Origin: Streptomyces sp. NRRL S-455
Lineage (GTDB): Bacteria; Actinomycetota; Actinomycetes; Streptomycetales; Streptomycetaceae
Length of the DNA: 64,000 bases
Assembly (NCBI RefSeq): GCF_000717875.1
Contig: NZ_JOCT01000017.1
Span: 1 to 64,000, forward strand
Direction: 5' to 3'
A program made the translations under genes and the position numbers. A model generated the notes under the pieces. That model searched no databases. It worked only from the letters and a program-made list of their open reading frames with translations, and was not told where the DNA came from. This document shows, one piece after another, positions 7,792 through 15,252 of the stretch; positions within the stretch are counted from its first letter, which is position 1; each line of letters starts with the position of its first letter.

Positions 7792-8727
7792 TCACAAGTC
7801 CAGCACCAGCCGCCGTCCCCGGCACCGGGACACGCAGATCATCATCGTCTCGCCGCTCTCCCGCTCCTCGGGAGTGAGCACGGAGTCCCGGTGCTCCGGG
7901 CTGCCGTCGAGGACGTCGGTCTCACAGGTGCCGCAGGTGCCCTCGGTGCAGGAGTAGAGCACCTCGACACCGGCCGACCGCACTGTGTCCAGCACGGAAA
8001 CGCCCGGCGCGACGGTCAGGGTCAGGCCGCTCCGCGACAGCTCGACCTCGAACTCGTCGTCCGTGCCGTCCGGTTGCTCCTTCGGCCGGAACCGCTCGAC
8101 GCGCAGTACGCCGGACGGGCACCGCTCCTCGACCGCGTCCAGCAGTGGCCCCGGACCGCAGCAGTAGACGAGCGTGCCCTCGGGTACGTCGTCCAGCACC
8201 GAGGGCAGGTCCAGCAGCCCCGTCTCGTCCTCGGGCGCGATCGTCACCCGGTCCCCATAGCGCACCAGTTCCTCGCCGAACGCCATCGACCGGCGGGTGC
8301 GACCCCCGTACAGCAGCGTCCACTCCGCTCCCGCGGCGTCGGCCGCCGCCAGCATCGGCAGGATCGGGGTGATACCGATGCCGCCGGCGACGAAGCGGTA
8401 GCGGGGGGCGGGCTCCAGGCCGAAGTTGTTCCGGGGCCCGCGCACCCGGACCTTGTCACCCAACCCCACCTGCTCGTGCACAAGGGCCGAGCCGCCCCGC
8501 CCGGCGGGCTCGCGCAGCACCGCGATCCGCCAGGCCGACCGGTCCGCCGGGTCGCCGCACAGCGAGTACTGCCGCTCCAGACCGGGGCCGAGCAGGGCGT
8601 CGACATGGGCGCCCGGTTCCCACTCCGGAAGTGGTTCGCCCAGCGGATGGCGCAGAGTGAGGGCGACTACCCCGTCGGCCACGAACTCCCGCCCCTCCAC
8701 GACGAGTTCGGCTTCGTACGCGCTCAT
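7792..8727 (-). CDS. Phthalate-dioxygenase-type ferredoxin reductase (Rieske oxygenase electron donor)
   Basis: A 311-aa reductase with three domains: a flavin-binding barrel (RQYSLCGDP), an NAD-binding domain (FVAGGIGITPILPM, and CCGPGPLL) and a C-terminal plant-type [2Fe-2S] ferredoxin. The ferredoxin cysteines are in CTEGTCGTCET plus a distal CVSRC. This is the VanB/phthalate dioxygenase reductase family, which hands electrons from NADH to a Rieske oxygenase. Its ATG overlaps the stop of the 64-aa gene by 4 bp, with GAGGGAAC upstream, and the oxygenase gene is two genes upstream, so the three form one operon. VanB-like function is likely, although the aromatic substrate is not established. 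Confidence 0.92.
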   Translation of the reverse strand: MSAYEAELVVEGREFVADGVVALTLRHPLGEPLPEWEPGAHVDALLGPGLERQYSLCGDPADRSAWRIAVLREPAGRGGSALVHEQVGLGDKVRVRGPRNNFGLEPAPRYRFVAGGIGITPILPMLAAADAAGAEWTLLYGGRTRRSMAFGEELVRYGDRVTIAPEDETGLLDLPSVLDDVPEGTLVYCCGPGPLLDAVEERCPSGVLRVERFRPKEQPDGTDDEFEVELSRSGLTLTVAPGVSVLDTVRSAGVEVLYSCTEGTCGTCETDVLDGSPEHRDSVLTPEERESGETMMICVSRCRGRRLVLDL

Positions 8728-8918
8728 GAACTGTTCCCTCGTGGCTCGTCGGTCGCGTGCCCCTGCGGGTGGGCGAGCATCCACTCCCACATCTCTACCG
8801 GGTCCTGCGCGGTGTGCTCGCGGCCGCAGTGGCAGGTGCCGTGCAGGACGTCGGTGCCGGGCAGCCAGTCGATGCGGTAGATCTCGCGCGGCCCTGCCGC
8901 TGCGGGGTGCCTGGTCAC
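8724..8918 (-). CDS. Small 64-aa protein between Rieske oxygenase and reductase
   Basis: The GTG start at 8918 overlaps the oxygenase stop (GTGA) and its own TGA overlaps the reductase ATG (ATGA), so it is translationally locked into the operon. The protein contains HGTCHCGREH, with a Cys-x-Cys and flanking histidines that could bind a metal, followed by an acidic and aromatic stretch (PVEMWEWMLAHPQGH). I do not recognise a named family. Double coupling and ordinary codon bias argue that it is real. A role as an accessory or assembly protein of the oxygenase is a guess. Confidence 0.7.
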   Translation of the reverse strand: MTRHPAAAGPREIYRIDWLPGTDVLHGTCHCGREHTAQDPVEMWEWMLAHPQGHATDEPRGNSS

Positions 8919-9985
8919 TGGACCTTCTCCACCGGCTTCTCGCCCTGCTCCACCAGCCGGGCGAGGATCCGGCGGGCGGCCAGGCCGCCGGTGTCGATGT
9001 TGATGCTCAGCTCCTGGTAACCGGTGCGCTCGGTGCCGAGCGTCTTCTGCAGCAGGTTGAGCGCGGTCACGTCCTGCATGACCACCGTGTGGTTGTTGCC
9101 GCGCAGGAACTCGGTGACCTCGGCGTCGTCCGTCGCCCAGTCGCGCGAGACGGCCCAGAAGTCGTACACCTTGCCGTCGCCGGAGGGGGTGATCGCGTAC
9201 GTGATCTCGGTGTGGAAGCCGTTCGGGTCGCTGCCGTCCTCCTCGGGCAGCACACCCACCGGGGCGATACGGCTGTGCAGCAGATACAGGCAGGGCGCGT
9301 GGTACTCGATGTCCTGCCAACGGGTGATCCGGCCCTCGATGCCGGTGGACCTGGCGTAGAACGGAGGGCATTCGGCGTCGTCCATGTGCCGGCTGACCCG
9401 GACGATCCCCGCCCCCTCGTCGACCTCCGTCGTGATCGGCGTCTCGGCGACCTCCGGGGTGCCGATGTATCCGCCGTGCAGATACGTCTCGTGGGACAGG
9501 TCAAGGAGGTTGTCGACGAGCAGACCGTAGTCGCAGTCGATCGGCTCCATGCCGCGCACGGTGACCCAGCCGGGGGAGTCCAGGTGCCTGGCCCGAGGGA
9601 TGCTCTCCGGGTCGGCGAGCGCCGGGTCGCCGATCCACACCCAGATCAGCGAGTCCTGCTCGACGACCGGGTAGGAGGCGACCCGGGCGGTGCGCGGCAC
9701 CCGTTTCTGCCCCGGCACGTACACGCACGTACCGGTCGTGTCGTACGTGAACCCGTGGTACCCGCACACGATCCGGTCCCCGTCGAGGCGCGTCGGCGCC
9801 TCCGACAGCGGATAACGGCGGTGCACGCACCGGTCGTGCAGCACGACCGGCGTGCCCTCCTCCTCGGTCCGGTAGAGCACGAGCGTCTCACCGAGAATCG
9901 TCCGTCCGAGCAACTCCCGCCCGACCTCGTGACTGTAGGCGGCGACGTACCACTGGTTCCTGGCGAAGGCGGTCATGTGAGGCAT
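8915..9985 (-). CDS. Rieske non-heme iron oxygenase, alpha subunit (VanA-like)
   Basis: A 356-aa terminal oxygenase. The Rieske [2Fe-2S] centre is CVH near residue 53 and CGYH about 17 residues later. The mononuclear iron site is the 2-His motif in DNLLDLSHETYLHGG, with a later acidic ligand expected. This architecture fits VanA/TsaM-type O-demethylases and related aromatic ring or side-chain oxygenases. ATG 9985 gives MPHMTAFARN; the internal ATG at 9976 is an alternative start. It is the first gene of a three-gene operon with a small protein and a ferredoxin reductase. The nearby transporter operons suggest an aromatic or arylsulfonate substrate, which is inference. Confidence 0.92.
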   Translation of the reverse strand: MPHMTAFARNQWYVAAYSHEVGRELLGRTILGETLVLYRTEEEGTPVVLHDRCVHRRYPLSEAPTRLDGDRIVCGYHGFTYDTTGTCVYVPGQKRVPRTARVASYPVVEQDSLIWVWIGDPALADPESIPRARHLDSPGWVTVRGMEPIDCDYGLLVDNLLDLSHETYLHGGYIGTPEVAETPITTEVDEGAGIVRVSRHMDDAECPPFYARSTGIEGRITRWQDIEYHAPCLYLLHSRIAPVGVLPEEDGSDPNGFHTEITYAITPSGDGKVYDFWAVSRDWATDDAEVTEFLRGNNHTVVMQDVTALNLLQKTLGTERTGYQELSINIDTGGLAARRILARLVEQGEKPVEKVQ

Positions 9986-10272
9986 GGGTTCCCATCCCTG
10001 TCGGCGGGGCTGCGCCGCCCCGCGTGCCGTGGTTGGGAACAGGTTCCTGACGGCTGTGGTCGTCGCGCAAGGAGGCTTCTGTCAGGCGGAAGCGTCTCTG
10101 CGAAAGAGCTGGTCAGAGCATCGTCATGCTCGCAGCGATGGCACGCCCTGAACCGCGACGTGCCCATCCGGGTCGGGTTGGTGACATCGCTCCGACGGCA
10201 TGTCGAGACAGCCCTCGCAAGGGGTCTGGAAGGCGCATATCCGGCGGAGCGGTAGTGCTTGCGATCCGTCGT
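9986..10272. other. Intergenic region upstream of the Rieske operon
   Basis: This 287-bp stretch separates the ABC permease gene from the Rieske oxygenase gene, both on the minus strand. I see no clear consensus promoter. A 25-codon minus-strand ORF (10124-10201) contains GHVAVQGVPS, which loosely recalls the sulfur leader peptides of this window, but it lacks the R-R and terminal cysteine and is not called. Confidence 0.5.
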
Positions 10273-11208
10273 TCAGCGGGTGACCAGCAGGCCCCGCCCG
10301 CGCAGCACCCGCCGCTCCAGCGGACTGAAGATCAGCAGGTCGATGGCGATGCCGACGAGCAGGATGAGGAAGATGGCCAGGAACACCTGCGAGATGCTGG
10401 CGTTGTTGCGGCCGTTCTCCAGCAGCTGGCCGAGGCCGACGCCGAGATCGGGTGAGGAGGCGATGATCTCGGCGGCCATCAGGGAGCGCCAGGAGAATGC
10501 CCAGCCCTGCTTCAGGCCGGCGACATAGCCGGGGAGCGCGCCCGGCATCACGATGTGCCAGGCGCCGCGCAGGCCGGTCGCGCCCAGGGTGCGTCCGGCG
10601 CGCAGGAACAGCGGTGGGATCTGGTCGATGCCCGCGACGAGGCCGTTGGCGACGGAGGGGACCGCGCCGAGCAGGATCACGGCGTACATCATCGAGTTGT
10701 TCAGGCCCAGCCAGAGCACGGCGGGCGGCACCCAGGCCACGGATGGCAGCGACTGCAGACCGGAGAGGATGGGGCCGATGGCCGCCCTGACGACTTTCAC
10801 CCGGGCGACCAGCAGGCCGAGCGGCGTACCGATGGCGAGTGCCATCAGGAAGCCGAGCAGGCCGCGCGAGACGGATGTCCAGATGTAGTCGAGGAGCGTG
10901 CCCTGCCGCCAGGCGTCGGTCACCTCCTCCCACACCGCGGACGGCGACGGCAGCTTGTAGTCGGGGGCGACCTCGGCCCACACCAGCAGCTGCCAGACCA
11001 CCAGCACCAGTGCGACGGCGCTGATGGGCGGCAGTGCTTTGCTTACCAGGGTCTCGCGCAGCGGTGTACGGCCGGTCTGTACCGAGTCCAGCGCGTCGAG
11101 CCCGGCCTCCAACCCTGCCAGGTCTTGCGTGTCCTGCATGCCCTGGGACTCCCCGGCTGCCGATGAGCCGTCCTTCTTGGCGTCGACGCCGGTGTCAGTG
11201 CTGGCCAT
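10273..11208 (-). CDS. ABC transporter permease (SsuC-like)
   Basis: A 311-aa permease with a long hydrophilic N-terminus (~55 aa) and then about six membrane segments. The EAA loop is FLRAGRTLGATGLRGAWHIV. It forms a complete sulfonate-type importer with the ATPase and binding protein encoded just upstream. The ATG at 11208 gives a 14-bp overlap with the ATPase gene. The family transports alkanesulfonates, taurine or nitrate; the Cys-ended leader peptide upstream of the operon favours a sulfur source. Confidence 0.9.
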   Translation of the reverse strand: MASTDTGVDAKKDGSSAAGESQGMQDTQDLAGLEAGLDALDSVQTGRTPLRETLVSKALPPISAVALVLVVWQLLVWAEVAPDYKLPSPSAVWEEVTDAWRQGTLLDYIWTSVSRGLLGFLMALAIGTPLGLLVARVKVVRAAIGPILSGLQSLPSVAWVPPAVLWLGLNNSMMYAVILLGAVPSVANGLVAGIDQIPPLFLRAGRTLGATGLRGAWHIVMPGALPGYVAGLKQGWAFSWRSLMAAEIIASSPDLGVGLGQLLENGRNNASISQVFLAIFLILLVGIAIDLLIFSPLERRVLRGRGLLVTR

Positions 11209-11992
11209 GGCGGCGGATCTCCCCACGCAGTTCTTCGGTGATCTCCACGGACAGCTCGGCGACCGCGCTGTCCTCGATGCGGCGCGGCTGCGGGATGCCG
11301 ACGGTCCATTCCCGGGCGATCCGTCCCGGTCGTGAGGACAGCAGCACCACCCGCTGCGCCAGCTTCACCGCCTCGCGCACGTTGTGCGTGACGAACAGCA
11401 CCGACAGTCCTGTCTCGTGCCAGATGCGGGTCAGCTCGTCGTGAAGCACGTCACGGGTGATGGCGTCCAGCGCCGCGAACGGTTCGTCCATCAGCAGCAG
11501 GCGGCTGTCCTGGGCCAGTGCCCGGGCCAGCGCGACGCGCTGGCGCATACCGCCCGACAGTTCGTGCACCCGCTTGCGGTACGCGTCCTTCAGCCGTACG
11601 AGCTCCAGCAGCCGTTCTGCCTCGTCCCGGCGCTCGGGCCCCGCGATCCCGCGCAGCTTCAGCGCGAGCTCGATGTTCTTGCCCGCGGTCAGCCACGGGA
11701 ACAGGGCGTGCTCCTGGAACATCAGGGCGGGCCGGCCGTCCGTGCCGATGGAGCCGGCGGACGGCTGGTCGAGCCCCGCGATCAGGTTGAGCAGAGTGGA
11801 CTTGCCGCAGCCGGAGGCCCCCAGGAGGGTGACGAACTCGCCCGGTGCGACATCGAGCGTGATGTCGTCCAGCACGAGCTGCTGTCCGCCGGGCGCGCCC
11901 GGCGAGGGGAAGGACTTCGAGACATGCTCGATACGGGCGGCGTACGTCACCGCCGTGGCGTCCTCGGCAGCCTTGGCGAACGTGGTGGCCAT
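11195..11992 (-). CDS. ABC transporter ATP-binding protein (SsuB-like)
   Basis: A 265-aa ATPase with Walker A GASGCGKST, Q-loop MFQEHALFPW, signature LSGGMRQR, Walker B LLLMDEPF and switch VTHNVREA. The ATG at 11992 is preferred over an upstream in-frame ATG at 12016 because AGGAGGTG sits 7 nt before it. It is the middle gene of binding protein, ATPase and permease. The DALTR-type sequence after Walker B (ALDAITR) is typical of the nitrate/sulfonate/taurine subfamily. Confidence 0.92.
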   Translation of the reverse strand: MATTFAKAAEDATAVTYAARIEHVSKSFPSPGAPGGQQLVLDDITLDVAPGEFVTLLGASGCGKSTLLNLIAGLDQPSAGSIGTDGRPALMFQEHALFPWLTAGKNIELALKLRGIAGPERRDEAERLLELVRLKDAYRKRVHELSGGMRQRVALARALAQDSRLLLMDEPFAALDAITRDVLHDELTRIWHETGLSVLFVTHNVREAVKLAQRVVLLSSRPGRIAREWTVGIPQPRRIEDSAVAELSVEITEELRGEIRRHGQH

Positions 11993-12031
11993 GGTCGTCA
12001 CCTCCTGGGGACTCATCTGGTCCGGTTGTCG

Positions 12032-13138
12032 CTACTCGGCGCCGAGACCGGCGTCGTCGACCTCGTCCTTGCCCTCGGCCTTGAGGACCTTGTTGAGCAG
12101 AGTGAGGTCGTAGATGCCCTTCAGATCGGGCTTCTCCAGCAGGCCGGCCTTCACCGCGTGATCCGCCTCGGTGTTGAGGGTCGAGGCCAGCGGGTCGTCG
12201 AGGAAGGTGACCGACTTCCAGGCGGGGTCGATGACCTCGGCGGGCAGCGCCTTGCCCGACAGCTCCTTCAGCGCCGCGTTGGCGGACGCCTTCGCCTTGT
12301 CCGGGTTGGCGTTGATCCACTCATTGGTCTTCACCGAACCGCGCAACACGGCCTCGACGACGTCCGGGTGCTCCTTCAGGAACTTCTGCGACACGATGAT
12401 GTTCGTGATCACGAACTTCTTGCCGGGCCACAGCGTCGACTCGTCGAGCAGCACCTTGCCGCCCTCGGCGACCAGCTTGGACGCGGTCGGCTCCGGCACC
12501 CAGGCACCGTCGATGGAGCCGGACTTGTAGGCGTCCGGGGTGATCTTGTTGTCCGTACGGACGACGGAGACGTCGCCCTTGCCGCTCTCCGCGTCGACCT
12601 TCCAGCCCTGGTCGGCGATCCAGTTGAGGAACGCGACGTCCTGGGTGTTGCCGAGCTGCGGCGTGGCGATCTTCTTGCCCTTGACGTCGTCCAGGGACTT
12701 GATCTTCTTCGGGTTCACGACGAGCTTCACACCGCCGGAGGCGGAACCGCCGACGATGCGCAGGTTCTTGCCGTTCGACTTGGTGTAGCCGTTGATGGCG
12801 GGGGAGGGGCCGATCCAGCCGATGTCGATGGACCCGGCGTTCAGCGCCTCGATCTCGGAGGGGCCGGCGTTGAAGGTCGAGGCCTTGATCGTGGTGCCGC
12901 CGAGCTCCTTCTGGAACAGGCCCTGCTGGACGCCCACCAGAGCGGTGGCGTGGGTGAGGTTGGGGAAGTAGCCGATCTTCACCTCGTCGGCGGAGAGCTT
13001 TTTGGCGTCCGCCGCGACCTCGGTCTGCTTGTCGTCGTCGGTGGCGTCGGATCCGTAGCCGCAGGCGGTGAGCAGGATGGGGAGCGCTGTTACGACGGCG
13101 ATGGTGCGCAGGGCGGTGAGCGGTCTTGCGGCAGACAC
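12032..13138 (-). CDS. Sulfonate-type ABC substrate-binding lipoprotein
   Basis: A 368-aa lipoprotein with signal peptide and lipobox (LLTAC, then GYGSDA) and an SsuA/PF09084-like body: VKIGYFPNLTHATALVGVQQGLF, NAGPSEIEALNAGSIDIGWIG and TPQLGNTQDVAFLNWI. The pattern is the classic aliphatic sulfonate receptor subgroup common in Streptomyces. The start is GTG 13138 with GAGGAC upstream. It is first in the importer operon, about 195 bp downstream of a leader-peptide ORF ending in Ser-Ala-Ile-Cys. Regulation by sulfur or cysteine supply is therefore likely. Confidence 0.92.
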   Translation of the reverse strand: MSAARPLTALRTIAVVTALPILLTACGYGSDATDDDKQTEVAADAKKLSADEVKIGYFPNLTHATALVGVQQGLFQKELGGTTIKASTFNAGPSEIEALNAGSIDIGWIGPSPAINGYTKSNGKNLRIVGGSASGGVKLVVNPKKIKSLDDVKGKKIATPQLGNTQDVAFLNWIADQGWKVDAESGKGDVSVVRTDNKITPDAYKSGSIDGAWVPEPTASKLVAEGGKVLLDESTLWPGKKFVITNIIVSQKFLKEHPDVVEAVLRGSVKTNEWINANPDKAKASANAALKELSGKALPAEVIDPAWKSVTFLDDPLASTLNTEADHAVKAGLLEKPDLKGIYDLTLLNKVLKAEGKDEVDDAGLGAE

Positions 13139-13332
13139 GGAGGTGTCCTCTCGGGGAATGGGTTGATCAGGGAGATGCCGAAAGCGCGAGGCGCAAATCT
13201 CATGGGCATGCGCCTGCGCTCCGTTCGTCGGCCCTCGGCGGCAGGAATGCCGTCGTGGGTCCGGGAGCGGAGGTGAGCGGGACGGGTAGGCGCGCGTGGC
13301 GCTGCCGACGGAGAAATGTTCTGCCGACGGCC

Positions 13333-13434
13333 TCAGGCGGGCCGACAGATGGCGCTGGACGTGCGGCCGAGGTCGATGTGGCGGCGCGAGGTCAGCAGAG
13401 GGAGCGACAGGTCTGCGCGGTCGCGCGTTCTCAT
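13333..13434 (-). CDS. Putative regulatory leader peptide (sulfur family), L1
   Basis: A 33-codon ORF whose C-terminal half reads LLTSRRHIDLGRTSSAIC, followed by three residues and a stop. The same core (R-R-x-H-[IV]-D-[LF]-x-R) recurs in five other short ORFs in this window, always ahead of sulfur genes. Two 10-nt direct repeats of CCGTCGGCAG on the minus strand begin right after its stop (13321-13330 and 13302-13311). ATG 13434 has a G-rich sequence (GGGGGCGG) just upstream. A cysteine-responsive translational or transcriptional attenuator is inferred from the Cys codon near the end. Confidence 0.8.
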   Translation of the reverse strand: MRTRDRADLSLPLLTSRRHIDLGRTSSAICRPA

Positions 13435-13447
13435 GGCCGCCCCCACA

Positions 13448-13481
13448 GATCCCTAGTTTTCCTACCTGGCTGATAGGGATC
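13448..13481. promoter_or_regulatory. Operator-like dyad upstream of leader L1 (site A)
   Basis: Perfect 8-bp arms GATCCCTA (13448-13455) and TAGGGATC (13474-13481) enclose a shorter dyad CCTA-N9-TAGG (13461-13477). The same 17-bp pattern occurs upstream of leaders L2 and L6. It overlaps the expected promoter of leader L1. No TTGACA-like -35 is visible here, so this promoter may need or be blocked by the binding factor. Confidence 0.65.
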
Positions 13482-13574
13482 GTGGCAGAAGGTGGCGTTC
13501 ACCCCAAGGGGGTGTTCATATGATGGACGCGGCCATCTCGCTCTTTGGAAGCCCTTGGTTGAAGGTCCAGCGGG

Positions 13575-14033
13575 TCAGGGGTTTACCCAGGCTTTCGGGG
13601 CGTCGGTCAGCGCGGCTACGTCGGCGGGCAGTTGTGCCGATGCGACGTCGGCGAGCGACACGCCCTCAAGGATCTCGCGCACGTTGGACCGCAGGGCGAT
13701 CCACAGGGGGAGCAGTGACTCAGCGGGGCCGGTGTAGGACAGCTCGGGCGGGCGAACCCCGCGTACCGAGACCAGGGGGCCCTCCACGACGCGGATGACG
13801 TCGGCGATGCTGATCGACTCGGCGGGTCTGGCCAGCCGGTAGCCGCCGTTGCCGCCGCGCTGGCTGAGGACGAGGCCGCCCCGGCGCATGTCGTTCAGGA
13901 TGCTTTCGAGGAACTTGTGCGGGATGTCCTGGGCCTCGGCGATGGCCTCGGCTTTCAGTGGCCCGTCATCCCGTGACGCGGCGAGCTGCAGCGCGGCACG
14001 TACCGCGTAGTCCGCTCTGGCTGAGATCCGCAT
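13575..14033 (-). CDS. Rrf2 family transcriptional regulator (CymR-like, no cysteines)
   Basis: A 152-aa winged-helix regulator of the Rrf2 family: MRISARADYAVRAALQLA at the N-terminus, a recognition region including IPHKFLESILNDMRRGGLV, and the wing LSQRGGNGGYRLARP. It contains no cysteine, so it cannot bind an Fe-S cluster as IscR or NsrR do. That matches CymR, the master repressor of cysteine metabolism in Firmicutes, which works in a complex with cysteine synthase. A near-consensus -10 (GATAAT on the minus strand, 14040-14045) lies 6 nt upstream of the ATG, suggesting a leaderless mRNA. The location between two leader-controlled sulfur operons makes it a candidate regulator of the CCTA-N9-TAGG sites. 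Confidence 0.88.
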   Translation of the reverse strand: MRISARADYAVRAALQLAASRDDGPLKAEAIAEAQDIPHKFLESILNDMRRGGLVLSQRGGNGGYRLARPAESISIADVIRVVEGPLVSVRGVRPPELSYTGPAESLLPLWIALRSNVREILEGVSLADVASAQLPADVAALTDAPKAWVNP

Positions 14034-14075
14034 GCGTCCATTATCCCGTAAGACCGCGCGTGGCGAGTGCGGTGG

Positions 14076-14247
14076 TCAGGCTACGGCCGGGGTGTAGTGG
14101 GCGGCGTCGTCGCCCTCGATGACGTGGCTGCGCGCGCCGTCGACACCGGCCGGGACGTCGCCCGCGACAGTCACCCGGTGCAGCAGGCGTGGCAGGTCGC
14201 CGTGGTCGTCGGGGGGCGTAGCGCTGGGTAAGGCGGTTGTCGAACGG
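14076..14247 (-). pseudogene. TauD/TfdA dioxygenase C-terminal fragment, frameshifted
   Basis: The minus strand reads FDNRLTQRYA, then, after a one-base shift in a run of six C (plus strand G 14211-14216), DDHGDLPRLLHRVTVAGDVP and a tail ending in TPAVA and TGA. This matches the extreme C-terminus of taurine/sulfate-ester alpha-ketoglutarate dioxygenases, where the N-R-x-T-Q-x-Y-A strand is conserved. The remaining ~230 residues, including the iron-binding H-x-D, are missing. A TSUP permease gene begins just beyond the truncated end. The fragment is a relic of a lost taurine-type gene. Confidence 0.75.
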
Positions 14248-14287
14248 GACGAGCCGACAGTGGCTGCCGTTTGCGCCGTCACCGCCG

Positions 14288-15070
14288 TCAGCGCAGTGAC
14301 TGCGTGGCGTAGAGGGCACCGAGGGCGGTGGCCAGGGCGCCGAGCAGGAGACGCAGCGCCGTTTCGGGCAGACGAGGTTGCAGGTGTGCCCCGAGGTAGC
14401 CGCCGATCAGTCCGCCGAGGCCGCAGGCCAGACCGAGGTACCAGTCAGGGGCGATGTCACCGGAGCCCGTCAGGGACAGCAGGGCGAAGGCCGCGGCCCC
14501 GGTCACCGAGGTGGTGAACGTGGAGGCGAGGGCGGCCGGTGCCACGCGGGCGACTGGCATGCCCCGGCCGACCAGTATGGGGCCGAGGATGGATCCTCCG
14601 CCGATCCCGTAGATCCCACCGACGGCCCCGACGACCAGGGCCAGTCCGGTGATGCCCCGGGGCGAGGGTTCCGCAGTCGGGGCAGGCCGGGTGGGCCGGA
14701 GGGTGCGCCCGATGAGCCACAGGCCCAGTGGCATCAGCAGAGCGGCGACCAGGAGGCGGAAGACGGTGGCCCCCGGTACGGCGAAGACCCGTATCACGGC
14801 GCCGATCACCACCCCGGGCAGAGTGCCGGTCACCATGCGGCGCGTCAGCGGACCGTACAGCAGGCCCTCGCGATGGTGGCGCAGCAGGGCGCCCGGCCCG
14901 GCCACCACGTTGAACAGCAGATTGGTGGGCGTGACCGCCGGGCTGGGCACCCCGAGGACGCTCAACTGCACGGGCAGCAGGAACACCGCACCCGATACCC
15001 CCACCGGCGCGGTCACCACCGCTATGAGCAGGCCGACGGCCAGCCCGGCCAGCCCCGTTGACCATGTCAC
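14288..15070 (-). CDS. TauE/SafE (TSUP) family sulfite/anion permease
   Basis: A 260-aa membrane protein with roughly eight hydrophobic segments arranged as an internal repeat. Conserved TSUP features include PVGVSGAVFLLPVQ, the loop SPAVTPTNLLFN and GIGGGSILGPIL in the second half. Members export sulfite or organosulfur anions, or import sulfonates. Here export of the sulfite released by the many monooxygenases nearby is a plausible role. The ATG has GGAGG about 11 nt upstream. It may belong to the L2-controlled group with the SfnB-like gene 183 bp upstream, or have its own promoter. Confidence 0.88.
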   Translation of the reverse strand: MTWSTGLAGLAVGLLIAVVTAPVGVSGAVFLLPVQLSVLGVPSPAVTPTNLLFNVVAGPGALLRHHREGLLYGPLTRRMVTGTLPGVVIGAVIRVFAVPGATVFRLLVAALLMPLGLWLIGRTLRPTRPAPTAEPSPRGITGLALVVGAVGGIYGIGGGSILGPILVGRGMPVARVAPAALASTFTTSVTGAAAFALLSLTGSGDIAPDWYLGLACGLGGLIGGYLGAHLQPRLPETALRLLLGALATALGALYATQSLR

Positions 15071-15252
15071 AGCAGGCCTCCGATTCGAATGTCCGGCCAG
15101 TATCGCCGCCGTGCTCCCCGCTGCCGCCCCACGGGGCTGCTGAGCACCCCGGCAGCGAGGGATCCCGGCAGCAGATCGGTCGGCTCAGGCATGGGTGGGA
15201 CTACGGAATCGATCTCCGGAATCGGTCTCCCTGAACGTCCCCGCCCCCCCGA

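Noticed and set aside
10124..10201. 25-codon minus-strand ORF with GHVAVQGVPS ahead of the Rieske operon, similar in length to the sulfur leader peptides.
   Set aside because: It lacks the R-R-x-H-x-D core and a Cys near its end, and no promoter of the shared geometry is visible.
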